Of a DNA stretch of 64,000 nucleotides, positions 8,628 to 17,656 are shown in pieces. Made by a program: the position numbers and the translations under genes. This DNA is from an uncultured Salinisphaerales bacterium. Its GTDB lineage: Bacteria > Pseudomonadota > Gammaproteobacteria > Nevskiales > CAJXLF01. The DNA lies in the NCBI GenBank assembly GCA_913055805.1, contig CAJXLF010000003.1, positions 235,258 to 299,257 of the forward strand, written 5' to 3'. The stretch's first letter is position 1. Each line of letters starts with the position of its first letter. Below the pieces are notes generated by a model. That model ran no database searches and was not told the origin of the DNA. It worked only from the letters and a program-made list of their open reading frames with translations.

Positions 8628-10064
8628 GTGAGCTCAGTGGAAGATAATAAATCCCTGGAATTCAAAGACCTGCCAGGCCCGCGCGGCCTGCCTTGGCTGG
8701 GCAACGCACTGCAGCTCGACCCCGCCCGCATGCAAGAGGTGATTGAGAACTGGGCCGATCAGTATGGTACGCCCTACCGCATCCAGATCGGCAGCCGCAA
8801 AGCCGTCGTCATCGCCGACGCCGACATGGCCCGCCAGGCCTTCCGGGAGCGGCCCGATACCTTCCGGCGCTACCGTCCGCTGGAAGCCATTGCCCAGGAA
8901 ATGAACATCCTGGGCCTGTTCCCCGCCGAAGGTGATGACTGGCGCCGGCAGCGGCGGGCCTGGATGCAGGCCCTGAACTTTCATCAGGTCAAACCGTTTT
9001 TCGCCAGCCTCACTGAAACCACAGAACGCCTGCGCAAACGCTGGCAAAAGGCCGCCATCAACGGCGAGCCCGTGGATGTGCAGGCCGACTTGATGCGCTA
9101 TACCGTGGACGTCACCACCCAGTTCGCGTTCGGCCACGACTCCAACACCCTGGAGCAGGATGGCGATGTCATCCAGCAGCATCTCGGCAAGGTCTTCCAT
9201 ATGATCAACCGCCGCCTGGCCATGCCCATTCCCTACTGGCGCTGGTTCAAGCTGCCAAGCGACCGGGATCTGGAGAAATCACTGCTGGCCGTGCGCGAAT
9301 TCGCGCATGAAATGATTGAGCGCTCACGTCAGCGCATAGCCGCCAATCCGGAGCTGGCCAAACACCCCACCAATCTGATTGAAGCGCTGCTCGTGTCACG
9401 GGACGAGGACGGCTCCACCTACAGCGACGATGAAATCTACGGCAATGCCATCGTTGCCCTGCTGGCTGGCGAGGACACCACCGCCAACACCATCGCCTGG
9501 ATGATTCACATGCTCACCCTGCATCCGGGAGCCCAGCAACGCATGCAGCAGGAGATCGACCAGGCATTGGGGGGAAATCTGCTCTGGCAACAGCTGGAGG
9601 ATGCTGACCGTCTGACTTATATCGACGCCGTCACCAATGAAACACTCAGACTCAAACCCGTTGCCCCCCTTATATTCCTCTGCGCCAACGAAGACACCAT
9701 GTTGGGCAACCTGCGTCTGAAAGAAGGTACCAACGTGATCATGGCGCTGCGGCATTTATCCACACGCAGCGAAGAATTCAGCGATCCGGACGCGTTTGAT
9801 CCGGACCGATGGCTACAGGGCGGCAAACAGCAACGCGGTGAAAACCTGCCGCCCATGCCCTTCGGCGGCGGCCCGCGCATGTGCCCGGGGCGCAACCTTG
9901 CCCAGATGGAAATCAAATCCGTCATGGCCATGCTGGCCCGTAATTTCCAGGTTGAAGCCTGGGATGAGCAGCCGGTTACGGAAAAATTCTCCTTCACCCT
10001 CATGCCCAAGAACCTGCGCGCCCGTTTCAGCCCCCGCAGCCACGAACAACGACGCGTGGCCTGA
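8628..10064 (+). CDS. cytochrome P450
   Basis: A 478-residue soluble bacterial P450. The proline-rich N terminus LPGPRGLPWLGN is followed by the I-helix oxygen-activation motif GEDTTA, the ExxR pair (Glu338, Arg341) and the haem loop FGGGPRMCPGR with the thiolate Cys419. It hydroxylates an unknown hydrophobic substrate and needs separate ferredoxin partners, none of which is adjacent. I choose GTG at 8628 because GAGGA lies 7 nt upstream; a TTG-initiated extension from 8583 lacks such a site. The GST gene follows 19 bp later, so the two are probably co-transcribed. Confidence 0.9.
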   Translation: MSSVEDNKSLEFKDLPGPRGLPWLGNALQLDPARMQEVIENWADQYGTPYRIQIGSRKAVVIADADMARQAFRERPDTFRRYRPLEAIAQEMNILGLFPAEGDDWRRQRRAWMQALNFHQVKPFFASLTETTERLRKRWQKAAINGEPVDVQADLMRYTVDVTTQFAFGHDSNTLEQDGDVIQQHLGKVFHMINRRLAMPIPYWRWFKLPSDRDLEKSLLAVREFAHEMIERSRQRIAANPELAKHPTNLIEALLVSRDEDGSTYSDDEIYGNAIVALLAGEDTTANTIAWMIHMLTLHPGAQQRMQQEIDQALGGNLLWQQLEDADRLTYIDAVTNETLRLKPVAPLIFLCANEDTMLGNLRLKEGTNVIMALRHLSTRSEEFSDPDAFDPDRWLQGGKQQRGENLPPMPFGGGPRMCPGRNLAQMEIKSVMAMLARNFQVEAWDEQPVTEKFSFTLMPKNLRARFSPRSHEQRRVA

Positions 10065-10083
10065 CCATGCAAAGGATCAAACA

Positions 10084-10749
10084 ATGATCACTGTCCACCA
10101 CCTGGAGAACTCCCGCTCCCAGCGCGTGCTGTGGCTGCTGGAAGAACTGGGCATCGATTACGAGATCAGGCATTACAAACGCAATGCCAAGACCAGTCTG
10201 GCCCCGCCCGAACTCAAGGCGGTGCACCCCCTGGGAAAATCCCCGGTAATTACGGACGGCGACCTGACCATCGCCGAATCCGGCGCCATTACCGAGTACC
10301 TGATTGATAATTATGGCGAGGGGCGTTTCAAGCCCGCGGCCGGTTCTGCCGAAGCGCTGCGCAACAGCTACTGGATGCACTATGCCGAAGGTACGTTGAT
10401 GCCCCTGATGGTGATGTCACTGATTTTCAGCCGAATAGAACAGGCGCCGCTGCTGGTGCGCCCCATCGCCAAGGCCATCGCCGGCCAGGTGAAAAAGGCC
10501 TACCTTGGCCCCAATATCCGGAACAACCTCGCTTTTGTCGAAGCAGAGCTGGGCAAAAGCACCTGGTTCGCCGGCGAAGAACTCAGCGGATCCGACTTTC
10601 AGATGATCTTCCCGCTGGAAGCCGCCTTGCTGCGTGTCGGTTCGGGTGGTGAGCTGCCCAATATGAGGGCCTATGTGGACCGCGTCCATGCCCGGCCAGC
10701 CTACCAGCGTGGACTGGAAAAGGGTGGCCCCTACAACCTGCTGAGCTGA
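10084..10749 (+). CDS. glutathione S-transferase
   Basis: A 221-residue GST with an N-terminal thioredoxin-like domain. It contains SRSQRVLWLLEELG, the cis-Pro segment KSPVITDGD and the glutathione-binding ESGAI at about residues 64-68. A helical C-terminal domain follows, with SGSDFQMIFPLEAAL, the usual N-capping motif region. The catalytic residue is probably a Ser or Tyr near residue 11. An AAGGA site precedes ATG 10084. It lies directly behind the P450 and may conjugate the electrophilic product of that enzyme; that coupling is inferred from position. Confidence 0.87.
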   Translation: MITVHHLENSRSQRVLWLLEELGIDYEIRHYKRNAKTSLAPPELKAVHPLGKSPVITDGDLTIAESGAITEYLIDNYGEGRFKPAAGSAEALRNSYWMHYAEGTLMPLMVMSLIFSRIEQAPLLVRPIAKAIAGQVKKAYLGPNIRNNLAFVEAELGKSTWFAGEELSGSDFQMIFPLEAALLRVGSGGELPNMRAYVDRVHARPAYQRGLEKGGPYNLLS

Positions 10750-10762
10750 CTCCCGGCGCCCA

Positions 10763-12241
10763 TCAGGCGCCGGCCTGAATGGGCTGCGACAGAATCCACA
10801 GGCCAACGGTAGTGAAGGCCACCATCAGAATCAGCATGGGTACCTGACTGAGCACCGCCAGACGGTGGCCTGGAAACAGACGCAACGCCAGCCGATGGGC
10901 AAGATAAACGCTGACCACATGCCCCAGCACAATCAGCACCACCTGCACATGCCACACCGTCATTGCATCAGGAATGATGCTGCGTTGTAACCAGTACCGG
11001 GTACCAAACAGATTCCATCCCCAGCCAAAGGGGTCCGAAGCCAGCGAGACAATCTTCACACCCTGAGTCTGGATCAGGGTGTAGTAATGCGTAACGTTGT
11101 ACACCAGCGCAATAGGCAACAACGTATAGGCAAACTGCAGCGCCATCTGCCGGGTAGAGAGCGTCACCCCGGGCAGACAACGGGTACAGAGCATGCATAA
11201 CCAATAGGCGGCCAGATATAGCCAGGGCGAAGCCAGTAACCAGGCCGCCTGCCAGTACATGTACCACTCCCGCATCTGCGGAAACGCCGCCAGCGGATTG
11301 GTCCCGGCCCATTCCGACAATTTCCATTTATAAAGATCCGCCCAGAACAGGCGGTACCAGGTTACCGTTTCGCGCCAACCGTCAAAGGCCGTTGAAGACA
11401 GCATGAACAGCACGAACAGCAACAGACTCAGACTGGTGGCCGGCGCTTCGATGAGCCCCAGGAAGGGCGGCCGCCAGTAAATTCTAAGGCGGCCATCCGG
11501 ATCATCACGGCGATAGTGCAGCGGCGCCATTTTCGCGATCAGCCGGAAGAACAGCCCCAGGAACTCGCAGTAACGGAACCAGTCACGCAAACCGAACAGG
11601 CCGGCACCCGCAAAGTTGATGAAGCTGTAGATCAGCAACATCACGGCCAGTGAATGCGGCGTATTGCGCAGGAACAGTTCGATCCAGATGAAGGCCATGT
11701 AGAAACCCAGGGCGGGCCAATATGCCAGCCAGCGGGGATAAGTCAGCAGGCCGCCGCCTTGCCGCGGCAGCCAGCGCCGGATCACCGACAGCAATGTGCG
11801 CCAGGGATTGATCTGGTCGTAAAGGTTTCCCGTCAGCGCGGTCAGGTAGCCGAAACCAAGCAGGAAAATGATCCAGAAAAAGGTCATGTTGAAGTTGCCG
11901 TAGGGACTGTTCACGCCCCACAGACCGGTCGCAATACAGAGCAGCAAAGCGGCCACGGCCAGCACACGCAGGCAGACAATCAGCCCACTGGCCCAACGCC
12001 GGGAACGCTGCCCGGTGATCTCCCGGCCTTGACCGGAAATGTCCTGACCATCCTCGTTAGGCTTGCTCGTAACGAAGAACCCCAGCATGAGAAAAGACAG
12101 CACCAGGGTAGCCGCCGCCCCCCAGCCATAGAGCCAGAACGGCACCGGCAGATTGAACACCTGACCAAAGGAATGCGCCGCGGAAACAACCGGCCACAAC
12201 GCCCCGGCAGTCAGCAGTACAAGCGCCCGGAGATATCTCAT
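10763..12241 (-). CDS. large polytopic membrane protein coupled to a cupredoxin
   Basis: A 492-residue protein with roughly ten to twelve hydrophobic helices and a cleavable-looking N-terminal segment (ending VVSAAHS). I do not recognise a named family with certainty. Its start overlaps the stop of the upstream cupredoxin-like gene by four bases (12238-12241), so the two are translationally coupled. Aromatic-rich loops (FRYCEFLG, HYYTLIQTQG) and scattered His residues lie in or near helices (FGQVFNLPVP, NVTHYYT, VWHVQVV). A copper-handling or electron-transfer membrane partner of the cupredoxin is a reasonable but unproven guess. Confidence 0.65.
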   Translation of the reverse strand: MRYLRALVLLTAGALWPVVSAAHSFGQVFNLPVPFWLYGWGAAATLVLSFLMLGFFVTSKPNEDGQDISGQGREITGQRSRRWASGLIVCLRVLAVAALLLCIATGLWGVNSPYGNFNMTFFWIIFLLGFGYLTALTGNLYDQINPWRTLLSVIRRWLPRQGGGLLTYPRWLAYWPALGFYMAFIWIELFLRNTPHSLAVMLLIYSFINFAGAGLFGLRDWFRYCEFLGLFFRLIAKMAPLHYRRDDPDGRLRIYWRPPFLGLIEAPATSLSLLLFVLFMLSSTAFDGWRETVTWYRLFWADLYKWKLSEWAGTNPLAAFPQMREWYMYWQAAWLLASPWLYLAAYWLCMLCTRCLPGVTLSTRQMALQFAYTLLPIALVYNVTHYYTLIQTQGVKIVSLASDPFGWGWNLFGTRYWLQRSIIPDAMTVWHVQVVLIVLGHVVSVYLAHRLALRLFPGHRLAVLSQVPMLILMVAFTTVGLWILSQPIQAGA

Positions 12242-12651
12242 TGCGGCATGACTTCAATCACACCCAGCACCGCGTGATGACCCGCCCCCTGACCATGCAG
12301 CTCATATTCAAAACGGCCACTGTGCTCGGCCAGCAAGGACATTTCCGCCGGCACCCCCGCGTCGAGATGCAGATGCCTGTCGTAGCCATGCAGATGCAAT
12401 TCTGCCGGCTGATCACTCACAAAACGCAGTATGACCTGCTCGCCTTGCGAAACCTTCACCACCTCGGGTCCCGCGACGCGATGTCCGGCCTGCAGGGTGA
12501 TCTGCACGACCGCGGGCCTCTCTGCCTGAGGCACCGCCTCACTCGTGACCTCATTCCCGACCACCTCCGGTATCTCGGGTCGCAGCACCCAGAACAGGCT
12601 TCCCGCCAGGAGGAAACCCAGCACAATGAATATCCAGGCAGTTTTTTGCAT
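12238..12651 (-). CDS. membrane-anchored cupredoxin-like protein
   Basis: A 137-residue protein with one N-terminal transmembrane or signal-anchor helix (residues 4-24), then a beta-rich cupredoxin-like domain. Candidate copper ligands are clustered: HLHGYDRHLHLD and ELHGQGAGHHAVLG. The pattern resembles plastocyanin/nitrosocyanin-like domains, though no canonical Cys ligand is present, so a type-1 blue copper site is unlikely. ATG 12651 is preferred over 12720 because GAAGG precedes it and the hydrophobic segment then starts properly. It is coupled to the polytopic membrane gene downstream. Confidence 0.7.
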   Translation of the reverse strand: MQKTAWIFIVLGFLLAGSLFWVLRPEIPEVVGNEVTSEAVPQAERPAVVQITLQAGHRVAGPEVVKVSQGEQVILRFVSDQPAELHLHGYDRHLHLDAGVPAEMSLLAEHSGRFEYELHGQGAGHHAVLGVIEVMPQ

Positions 12652-12819
12652 GGCAGGACCCTTCACAAGGAGATAAATACGGCTGACTAAGTATTTTTTA
12701 CCATATACCTTGCCTTGCATTACGATTACCCTGACTTATTGAGAAAAACCGATACGCAAAAAATCGGTTGTAAATAACCGGCCGACCCTGCCAGGCCGGG
12801 CCATGCGCAGGAGACAAAC

Positions 12820-15800
12820 ATGCATAAGTTCGCCTTTTTTCTATTGGGCCTAATTCTGTTCGCCGGCCTGACCGCCTGTGGCGGTTCCGACGATGACGAT
12901 AACCGGATCGCTGCCTGCAGCGACCAGATCGATAATGACAACGACGGCCTGACGGACTTCCCCAACGATCCCGGCTGCGACAGCGCCAGCGACAACAACG
13001 AAACCGATCCGGATGCGTTGCCGGCCTGCGCCGACGGGCTCGACAATGACAACGACGGCGACATCGACTTCCCGTTTGATCCGGGCTGCGACAGCGCCTC
13101 TGATGTCGATGAAACCAATCCGGCCACCACGCCCGCCTGCAGCGACAGCCTGGACAATGACAACGACGGAAAAACCGACTTCCCGAATGATCCTGGCTGC
13201 ACCAGCAGCGCTGACAACGACGAAACCGACCCTGCCAATGCGCCGGCCTGCAGCGACGGCAATGACAACGATGGCGACACCCTGACCGACTTCCCGGCCG
13301 ATCCCGGCTGCCAGAGCGCTTCAGACGACGATGAAACCGATGTGCCGCCACCTGCCACTCCGGCCTGCAGCGACGGCCTGGACAATGACGGTGACGGCCT
13401 GATCGACCATCCGGCTGACCCGGGCTGCAGCAGCGCGGATGACAACAACGAAACCGATCCGGTGGCTGCCAACAGCCGCACGCGTTATGCCATGGCCAAT
13501 GCCTGCTGGGCCATCAAGGCCAACGGCAATGGCAACTACCTGGTGAGAAACAGTGGCGGCTATGCAGCCACGGCCGCCAGCAAGGCCAATGCCGAGCCCT
13601 TCTATCTGAAACCCTCGGCACTGGGCAACTACCTGCTCTACAACCGCAACCGTGAGCTGATATCCAGTAATGGTTCGGCCCTGTCCAATGTGGCCAGTGC
13701 GGACGCCACGGACAATGCGGAATGGACCGTGCTCGGGGTAGGCGACAGCACCGAATATCCAGCGGCACCCCAATACAATGTGGAACCCACGGCCGATGAA
13801 GTCGCCAGCTACATGAGCTTCGTTGACCCCAACCTGGAATTCTCCGAGTTCACGGTCAACTCCGGCGTCAGCGGCAGCCAGCTCGCGATTGCTTCCGGTG
13901 GCGCGCTGACCACGGTGGCCGCCGGCTCGGATCCTGACAACAGCAGCTTCACCTTCGAAGCCGTATCCGGCTGCTCCGAATACCCCGAAGCACAGAGCAA
14001 CTTCAGCGGCACACCCTTCAAGGGCACCCTGCCGGACGGACGTGTGCTGGGCCACGCTGATGTACATGTACACATCAGTTCCAGCGAATTCCTGGGCGGC
14101 GGCCAGTGGGGCCACGCCTACCATAAGTTCGGCATAGAACATGCTCTGGGCGACTGTGACGCTGCGCATGGACCCACCGGACACCTGGACCTCATCGGCG
14201 GCCTGTTTACCCAGGATACGGACGGCCATGCTACCGATGGCTATCCCACGTTCACGGAATGGCCGTCCCGCGGACACCTGACCCACGAAGCCATTTACTG
14301 GAAGTGGCTGGAACGCGCCTGGGCCGCCGGACTGAGGGTGGTGGTCAACGATCTGGTCGACAATGAAACCCTCTGCGAATTGCAGCGCAACGCCAGTGGT
14401 GATCCGCTGCGCGACTGCAATTCCATGAACAATGCCGGCCGCCAGGCCGGCACCATGTACGGCATGATGGACTACATTGATGCGCAGTACGGTGGCCGTG
14501 GCGATGGTTTCTTCCAGATCGTGCATGATCCGGCCGCCGCCCGTGAAGTCATTGCCGATGGCAAGATCGCCGTGGTGCTGGGCATCGAGATTTCCAACCT
14601 GTTCAACTGCAAACTCACCTACGGCCCGCTGCGCATGCAGCCACCGGAGACTGAAGACGGCTCCGGCGGCATTGAAAACGCCTATGGCTGCACCACACAG
14701 GAAGGTCTGCCCAACTCCATTCTCACCCAGATGGAAAGACTGCATGGTCTGGGGGTACGGCAGATAATTTCGATTCATGAGTTCGACAATGCCATGGGGG
14801 GCAACGGCATATTCGATGGCTCCATCCTGAACCTGGGCAACCGTGAAAACAGCGGCGGCATTCCCTCCGGCGATCTCGCGGCCCTGACCAATCTGCTGAC
14901 TCCGGACCTGTCACCCGAACTGGTACAGGAATTCGTCACCAATCTGCCGACTACGGAAACACCTACAGGCGAGTTCTGGACTACCTACGATTGTCCGGTT
15001 GAAGGCGGCACCAACGGCTTCAGCGGTTACCTGTGGGGCAGCGCCGGTGGCAGCACCCAGACCATCAATATTTCGCCCTTCTGCATACCCTCCGGGCAGG
15101 GCGGACGTGCAGGCGGCATCATTCCCTGCTATCCGACGGATGTACGGCAGTGCAACGCCCGCTGGATGACCCCGGCCGGTGAATACACCTATAACAAACT
15201 CATGGAAATGGGTTTCATTATCGACTTCGACCACATGGCCGTCGGCATGAAAACCCAGTTGCTGGAAATGACCGAGGCACAGGACATTCCCTATCCCATC
15301 GTTTCCACGCACGGCAGCTTCGGCGGCATCACCGTCAACCAGGCCGAGCGCATCCTGCGCAATGGCGGATACCTTTATCCCAGCAACGGCTCCAGCCGCG
15401 GTTTCCGCAGCGACATGACCGAAACCTATGGCCTGTATCTGGTTGCCAATGCTGGCAACCCGGAACCTCCGCTATTCGGCTTCGGCTATGGCACCGACAC
15501 CAACGGCCTCTCGGCACAGTCCGGACCGCGCGGCAGCTTTGATCCGGACGATGCCGTGATCTACCCCTACACCCTGTTCAAGGGCGAGCTGTTCGACAGC
15601 CTGCCCGAGTTCACCAACGTTGAAGGTGTGAGCTTCGACCAGCCCCGGTCGGTGGATGTCGGTGGCATGGTGCGCCGCACCTGGCATGAAGATATTGACG
15701 GCAATGCCCACTACGGCATGCTCAGTGGCTTCATTGAGGAAATTCGCCAGGAAGGCAGCAGCGACAACCTCAGGCATCTGTTCAATTCGGCGGAAGCCTA

Positions 15801-15936
15801 TCTGCGCACCTGGGAACAGACCCAGGCGTCCAGTGCCGCCATCCAGGCCAATGGCGCGCCCAATGTTCCGGGCGCACCGGTACGCCGGCCGGCACCGGTA
15901 GGCGCCGGTTTTGATGTAGACCTGCACTACCGCTAG
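12820..15936 (+). CDS. repeat-bearing lipoprotein with M19-like membrane dipeptidase domain
   Basis: A 1038-residue exported protein. The signal peptide ends in the lipobox LTAC (Cys20). Five tandem repeats of about 34 residues follow (about residues 31-213), each with CSDG-x-DNDxDG-x-x-D-FPxDPGC and ending in DNNETDP. The Asp-rich cores resemble calcium-binding loops and each repeat has two Cys. After a linker, a metal-dependent TIM-barrel domain begins with His412-Ala-Asp414. It contains Glu590 (GIEIS), the DFDHM histidine near residue 805 and the STHG histidine at about 831, which match the metal and substrate ligands of M19 renal-dipeptidase-like enzymes. An AGGAG precedes the start. The substrate is unknown. 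Confidence 0.8.
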   Translation: MHKFAFFLLGLILFAGLTACGGSDDDDNRIAACSDQIDNDNDGLTDFPNDPGCDSASDNNETDPDALPACADGLDNDNDGDIDFPFDPGCDSASDVDETNPATTPACSDSLDNDNDGKTDFPNDPGCTSSADNDETDPANAPACSDGNDNDGDTLTDFPADPGCQSASDDDETDVPPPATPACSDGLDNDGDGLIDHPADPGCSSADDNNETDPVAANSRTRYAMANACWAIKANGNGNYLVRNSGGYAATAASKANAEPFYLKPSALGNYLLYNRNRELISSNGSALSNVASADATDNAEWTVLGVGDSTEYPAAPQYNVEPTADEVASYMSFVDPNLEFSEFTVNSGVSGSQLAIASGGALTTVAAGSDPDNSSFTFEAVSGCSEYPEAQSNFSGTPFKGTLPDGRVLGHADVHVHISSSEFLGGGQWGHAYHKFGIEHALGDCDAAHGPTGHLDLIGGLFTQDTDGHATDGYPTFTEWPSRGHLTHEAIYWKWLERAWAAGLRVVVNDLVDNETLCELQRNASGDPLRDCNSMNNAGRQAGTMYGMMDYIDAQYGGRGDGFFQIVHDPAAAREVIADGKIAVVLGIEISNLFNCKLTYGPLRMQPPETEDGSGGIENAYGCTTQEGLPNSILTQMERLHGLGVRQIISIHEFDNAMGGNGIFDGSILNLGNRENSGGIPSGDLAALTNLLTPDLSPELVQEFVTNLPTTETPTGEFWTTYDCPVEGGTNGFSGYLWGSAGGSTQTINISPFCIPSGQGGRAGGIIPCYPTDVRQCNARWMTPAGEYTYNKLMEMGFIIDFDHMAVGMKTQLLEMTEAQDIPYPIVSTHGSFGGITVNQAERILRNGGYLYPSNGSSRGFRSDMTETYGLYLVANAGNPEPPLFGFGYGTDTNGLSAQSGPRGSFDPDDAVIYPYTLFKGELFDSLPEFTNVEGVSFDQPRSVDVGGMVRRTWHEDIDGNAHYGMLSGFIEEIRQEGSSDNLRHLFNSAEAYLRTWEQTQASSAAIQANGAPNVPGAPVRRPAPVGAGFDVDLHYR
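12912..13458 (+). repeat. five in-gene tandem repeats encoding Asp-rich Cys-paired units
   Basis: Five diverged copies of about 100 bp, each encoding one CSDGxDNDxDG...DPGC unit. The copies vary at many third positions, so they are old rather than recently expanded. They are coding repeats inside the M19-like lipoprotein, not a CRISPR or satellite. Confidence 0.8.
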
Positions 15937-15954
15937 ACAACAGCAGCGAACCGG

Positions 15955-15983
15955 GCCCGCGCCGTAACCGGCGCGGGCTTTTT
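15955..15983 (+). terminator. Rho-independent terminator after the dipeptidase-like gene
   Basis: A ten-base-pair GC stem (GCCCGCGCCG/CGGCGCGGGC) with a TAAC loop is followed by five T. It starts 19 bp after the stop codon of the lipoprotein gene. Confidence 0.88.
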
Positions 15984-16040
15984 CTTGAGTCGCCTCACGC
16001 GCAACGTTAGGCTGTTGGCCCGTTCTGCCGGTATTGCGCC

Positions 16041-16337
16041 ATGAAGAAAATCAGTTTGCCTGGTCTTGTGCTGATCCTCGGCCTGACCGCCTGCAATCAG
16101 GACATCCCGCCTGCCGATAATCACGCGGACGCCGCAATGACGCAATGCGCAGATCCCCGGCCCGAAATCTGTACCTTTGAATACAACCCGGTTTGCGGGC
16201 TCCAGGACACCGGCATCCGCTGCGTCACCACACCCTGCCCGTCTGAGGAATGGCGGACCTACGGCAATGCCTGTTCGGCCTGTGCCGATGAAAAAGTCAG
16301 TGGTTACAAAGCAGGCGCCTGCGAACAGGAAAACTGA
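16041..16337 (+). CDS. Kazal-type inhibitor-like lipoprotein
   Basis: A 98-residue protein with a lipobox (LGLTAC, Cys18) and one Cys-rich domain. The spacing CTFEYNPVCG...TYGNACSAC...YKAGAC matches a Kazal-type serine protease inhibitor, in which the loop just after the first Cys contacts the protease. Bacterial versions are usually small periplasmic or surface lipoproteins. It follows the terminator of the dipeptidase-like gene, so it has its own promoter. It converges on the PqiA-domain gene, with the two stops two bases apart. Confidence 0.8.
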   Translation: MKKISLPGLVLILGLTACNQDIPPADNHADAAMTQCADPRPEICTFEYNPVCGLQDTGIRCVTTPCPSEEWRTYGNACSACADEKVSGYKAGACEQEN

Positions 16338-16338
16338 T

Positions 16339-17649
16339 TCAGGCCTCGCGCTTGTCTGGCTCCAGCGCAGACTCCATCAGGCTCGACGTCAGCATGCTGG
16401 CCATACAGAAGGCCAGGAACATGAAGAAGCCGATCTGCAGTTCGGTACCGTTGGTCGTCAGCACATCCACACCGGCCGTCGCCGCGCCTTTGGAAATCAG
16501 ATCAAGCTGGCTGCTGATCAGGCCGCTGAAGCCGATATAGGCCATGAACATGGCGACCACCATCACATCCGCCATCGACCACTTGCCGGACTTGAGCGCA
16601 AAGAAACGGATAAAACGCGACCGCCGCCAGCCGGACCAGTCGTAGATATAGGCCACCGATGACAGCAGCTTGAGGGCGGGGAAAAGCACACTGAACGTCA
16701 TGATGAGTATGCCGACAAAAATCATATCGGCCTGACCGGTGGAAGTAAGCACCGTCACCACGTCCAGCACGCTCTTGCTCTGGAAATAGAACACTTCGTC
16801 AGTGAACACGATCGGCTCGCCCATGAGCATGAACCGCAGATCGCTGATCTGGGCTTCCACCTCAATCATGGGTGTCAGCACGCCGCAAAGCAGCAGCACC
16901 AGCGCTGACAGACTCAGCAGCAACAGGGAGGTGGCGCCGCCCCGGCTGCCCACGGCCCACACCGCCAGCAGCATCAATGTGGCCGATGCCAATATCATCA
17001 GGGCGAGACGGGTGGACTGCTGATCGGCCAGTTGCATACGCGCCTCGATCGCCTCCAGGCAGGACAACCCCTCCCCGCAATCATATCGTTCGGGCACATC
17101 ACTCAGACGGCTGGCATCAACCACGCCGAAGGTCGTCTGGCTGATGTCACTGACCATGCCGGCCAGGAAACTGCTCAGTTCCTGACGCGTCTCGGGTTTG
17201 TCGAGCTCTTCGAGGATCTTGTCGGCATAGCCCGGAATACCGGCCTTGACCGTTTGCACGTCCATCAGCGTATTGCGCATGCTCTCCTTGATAGAGCCCG
17301 TGGTGCGGTCCCACCAGTCTCCGGAGGTATGCCGCGCACGCAGGTAGCGGTCGGCTTCGGTGATGAAGGTATCGAGTATCTTCTCCAGGGTCTTTTTCAG
17401 CGTGGCCCGCTGTTCGGCATCGATATCGATTTCCCGGATTTTCTTTTCCAGAATCGCGCTGACCTGTTGCACCCAGTTGTCCGCATTGAGCATGCCGTAT
17501 TTCACATGCCGGATCTCGGCACGGTCGTGCGCCATGACCTGATGTTCGCGCAGCTGGAATATCAATTCGTAGGCCATATAGGCCATCGCGGCCAGCAGCA
17601 ATACCAGCAGAAAATTCAGCCCCCGGGATTTTGCATCCGTATCCGCCAT
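16339..17649 (-). CDS. PqiA-domain membrane protein
   Basis: A 436-residue inner-membrane protein. One N-terminal helix (about residues 12-32) is followed by a roughly 200-residue periplasmic helical region, then four transmembrane helices in the C-terminal half. These carry the PqiA/YebS-like pattern ESKSVLDVV-type stretch (FYFQSKSVLDVVTVL), PALKLL and SGKWSMADVMVVAMF. PqiA proteins work with MCE-domain partners in intermembrane lipid transport; no MCE gene is here. ATG 17649 is chosen over a long extension because it begins a normal membrane N terminus and lies 7 bp after the amidoligase stop. It is the last gene of a three-gene operon. Confidence 0.8.
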   Translation of the reverse strand: MADTDAKSRGLNFLLVLLLAAMAYMAYELIFQLREHQVMAHDRAEIRHVKYGMLNADNWVQQVSAILEKKIREIDIDAEQRATLKKTLEKILDTFITEADRYLRARHTSGDWWDRTTGSIKESMRNTLMDVQTVKAGIPGYADKILEELDKPETRQELSSFLAGMVSDISQTTFGVVDASRLSDVPERYDCGEGLSCLEAIEARMQLADQQSTRLALMILASATLMLLAVWAVGSRGGATSLLLLSLSALVLLLCGVLTPMIEVEAQISDLRFMLMGEPIVFTDEVFYFQSKSVLDVVTVLTSTGQADMIFVGILIMTFSVLFPALKLLSSVAYIYDWSGWRRSRFIRFFALKSGKWSMADVMVVAMFMAYIGFSGLISSQLDLISKGAATAGVDVLTTNGTELQIGFFMFLAFCMASMLTSSLMESALEPDKREA

Positions 17650-17656
17650 GCTCCAC

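Noticed and set aside
13321..14778. 485-residue minus-strand frame inside the dipeptidase-like gene
   Set aside because: Shadow frame; low-complexity composition and no start signal.
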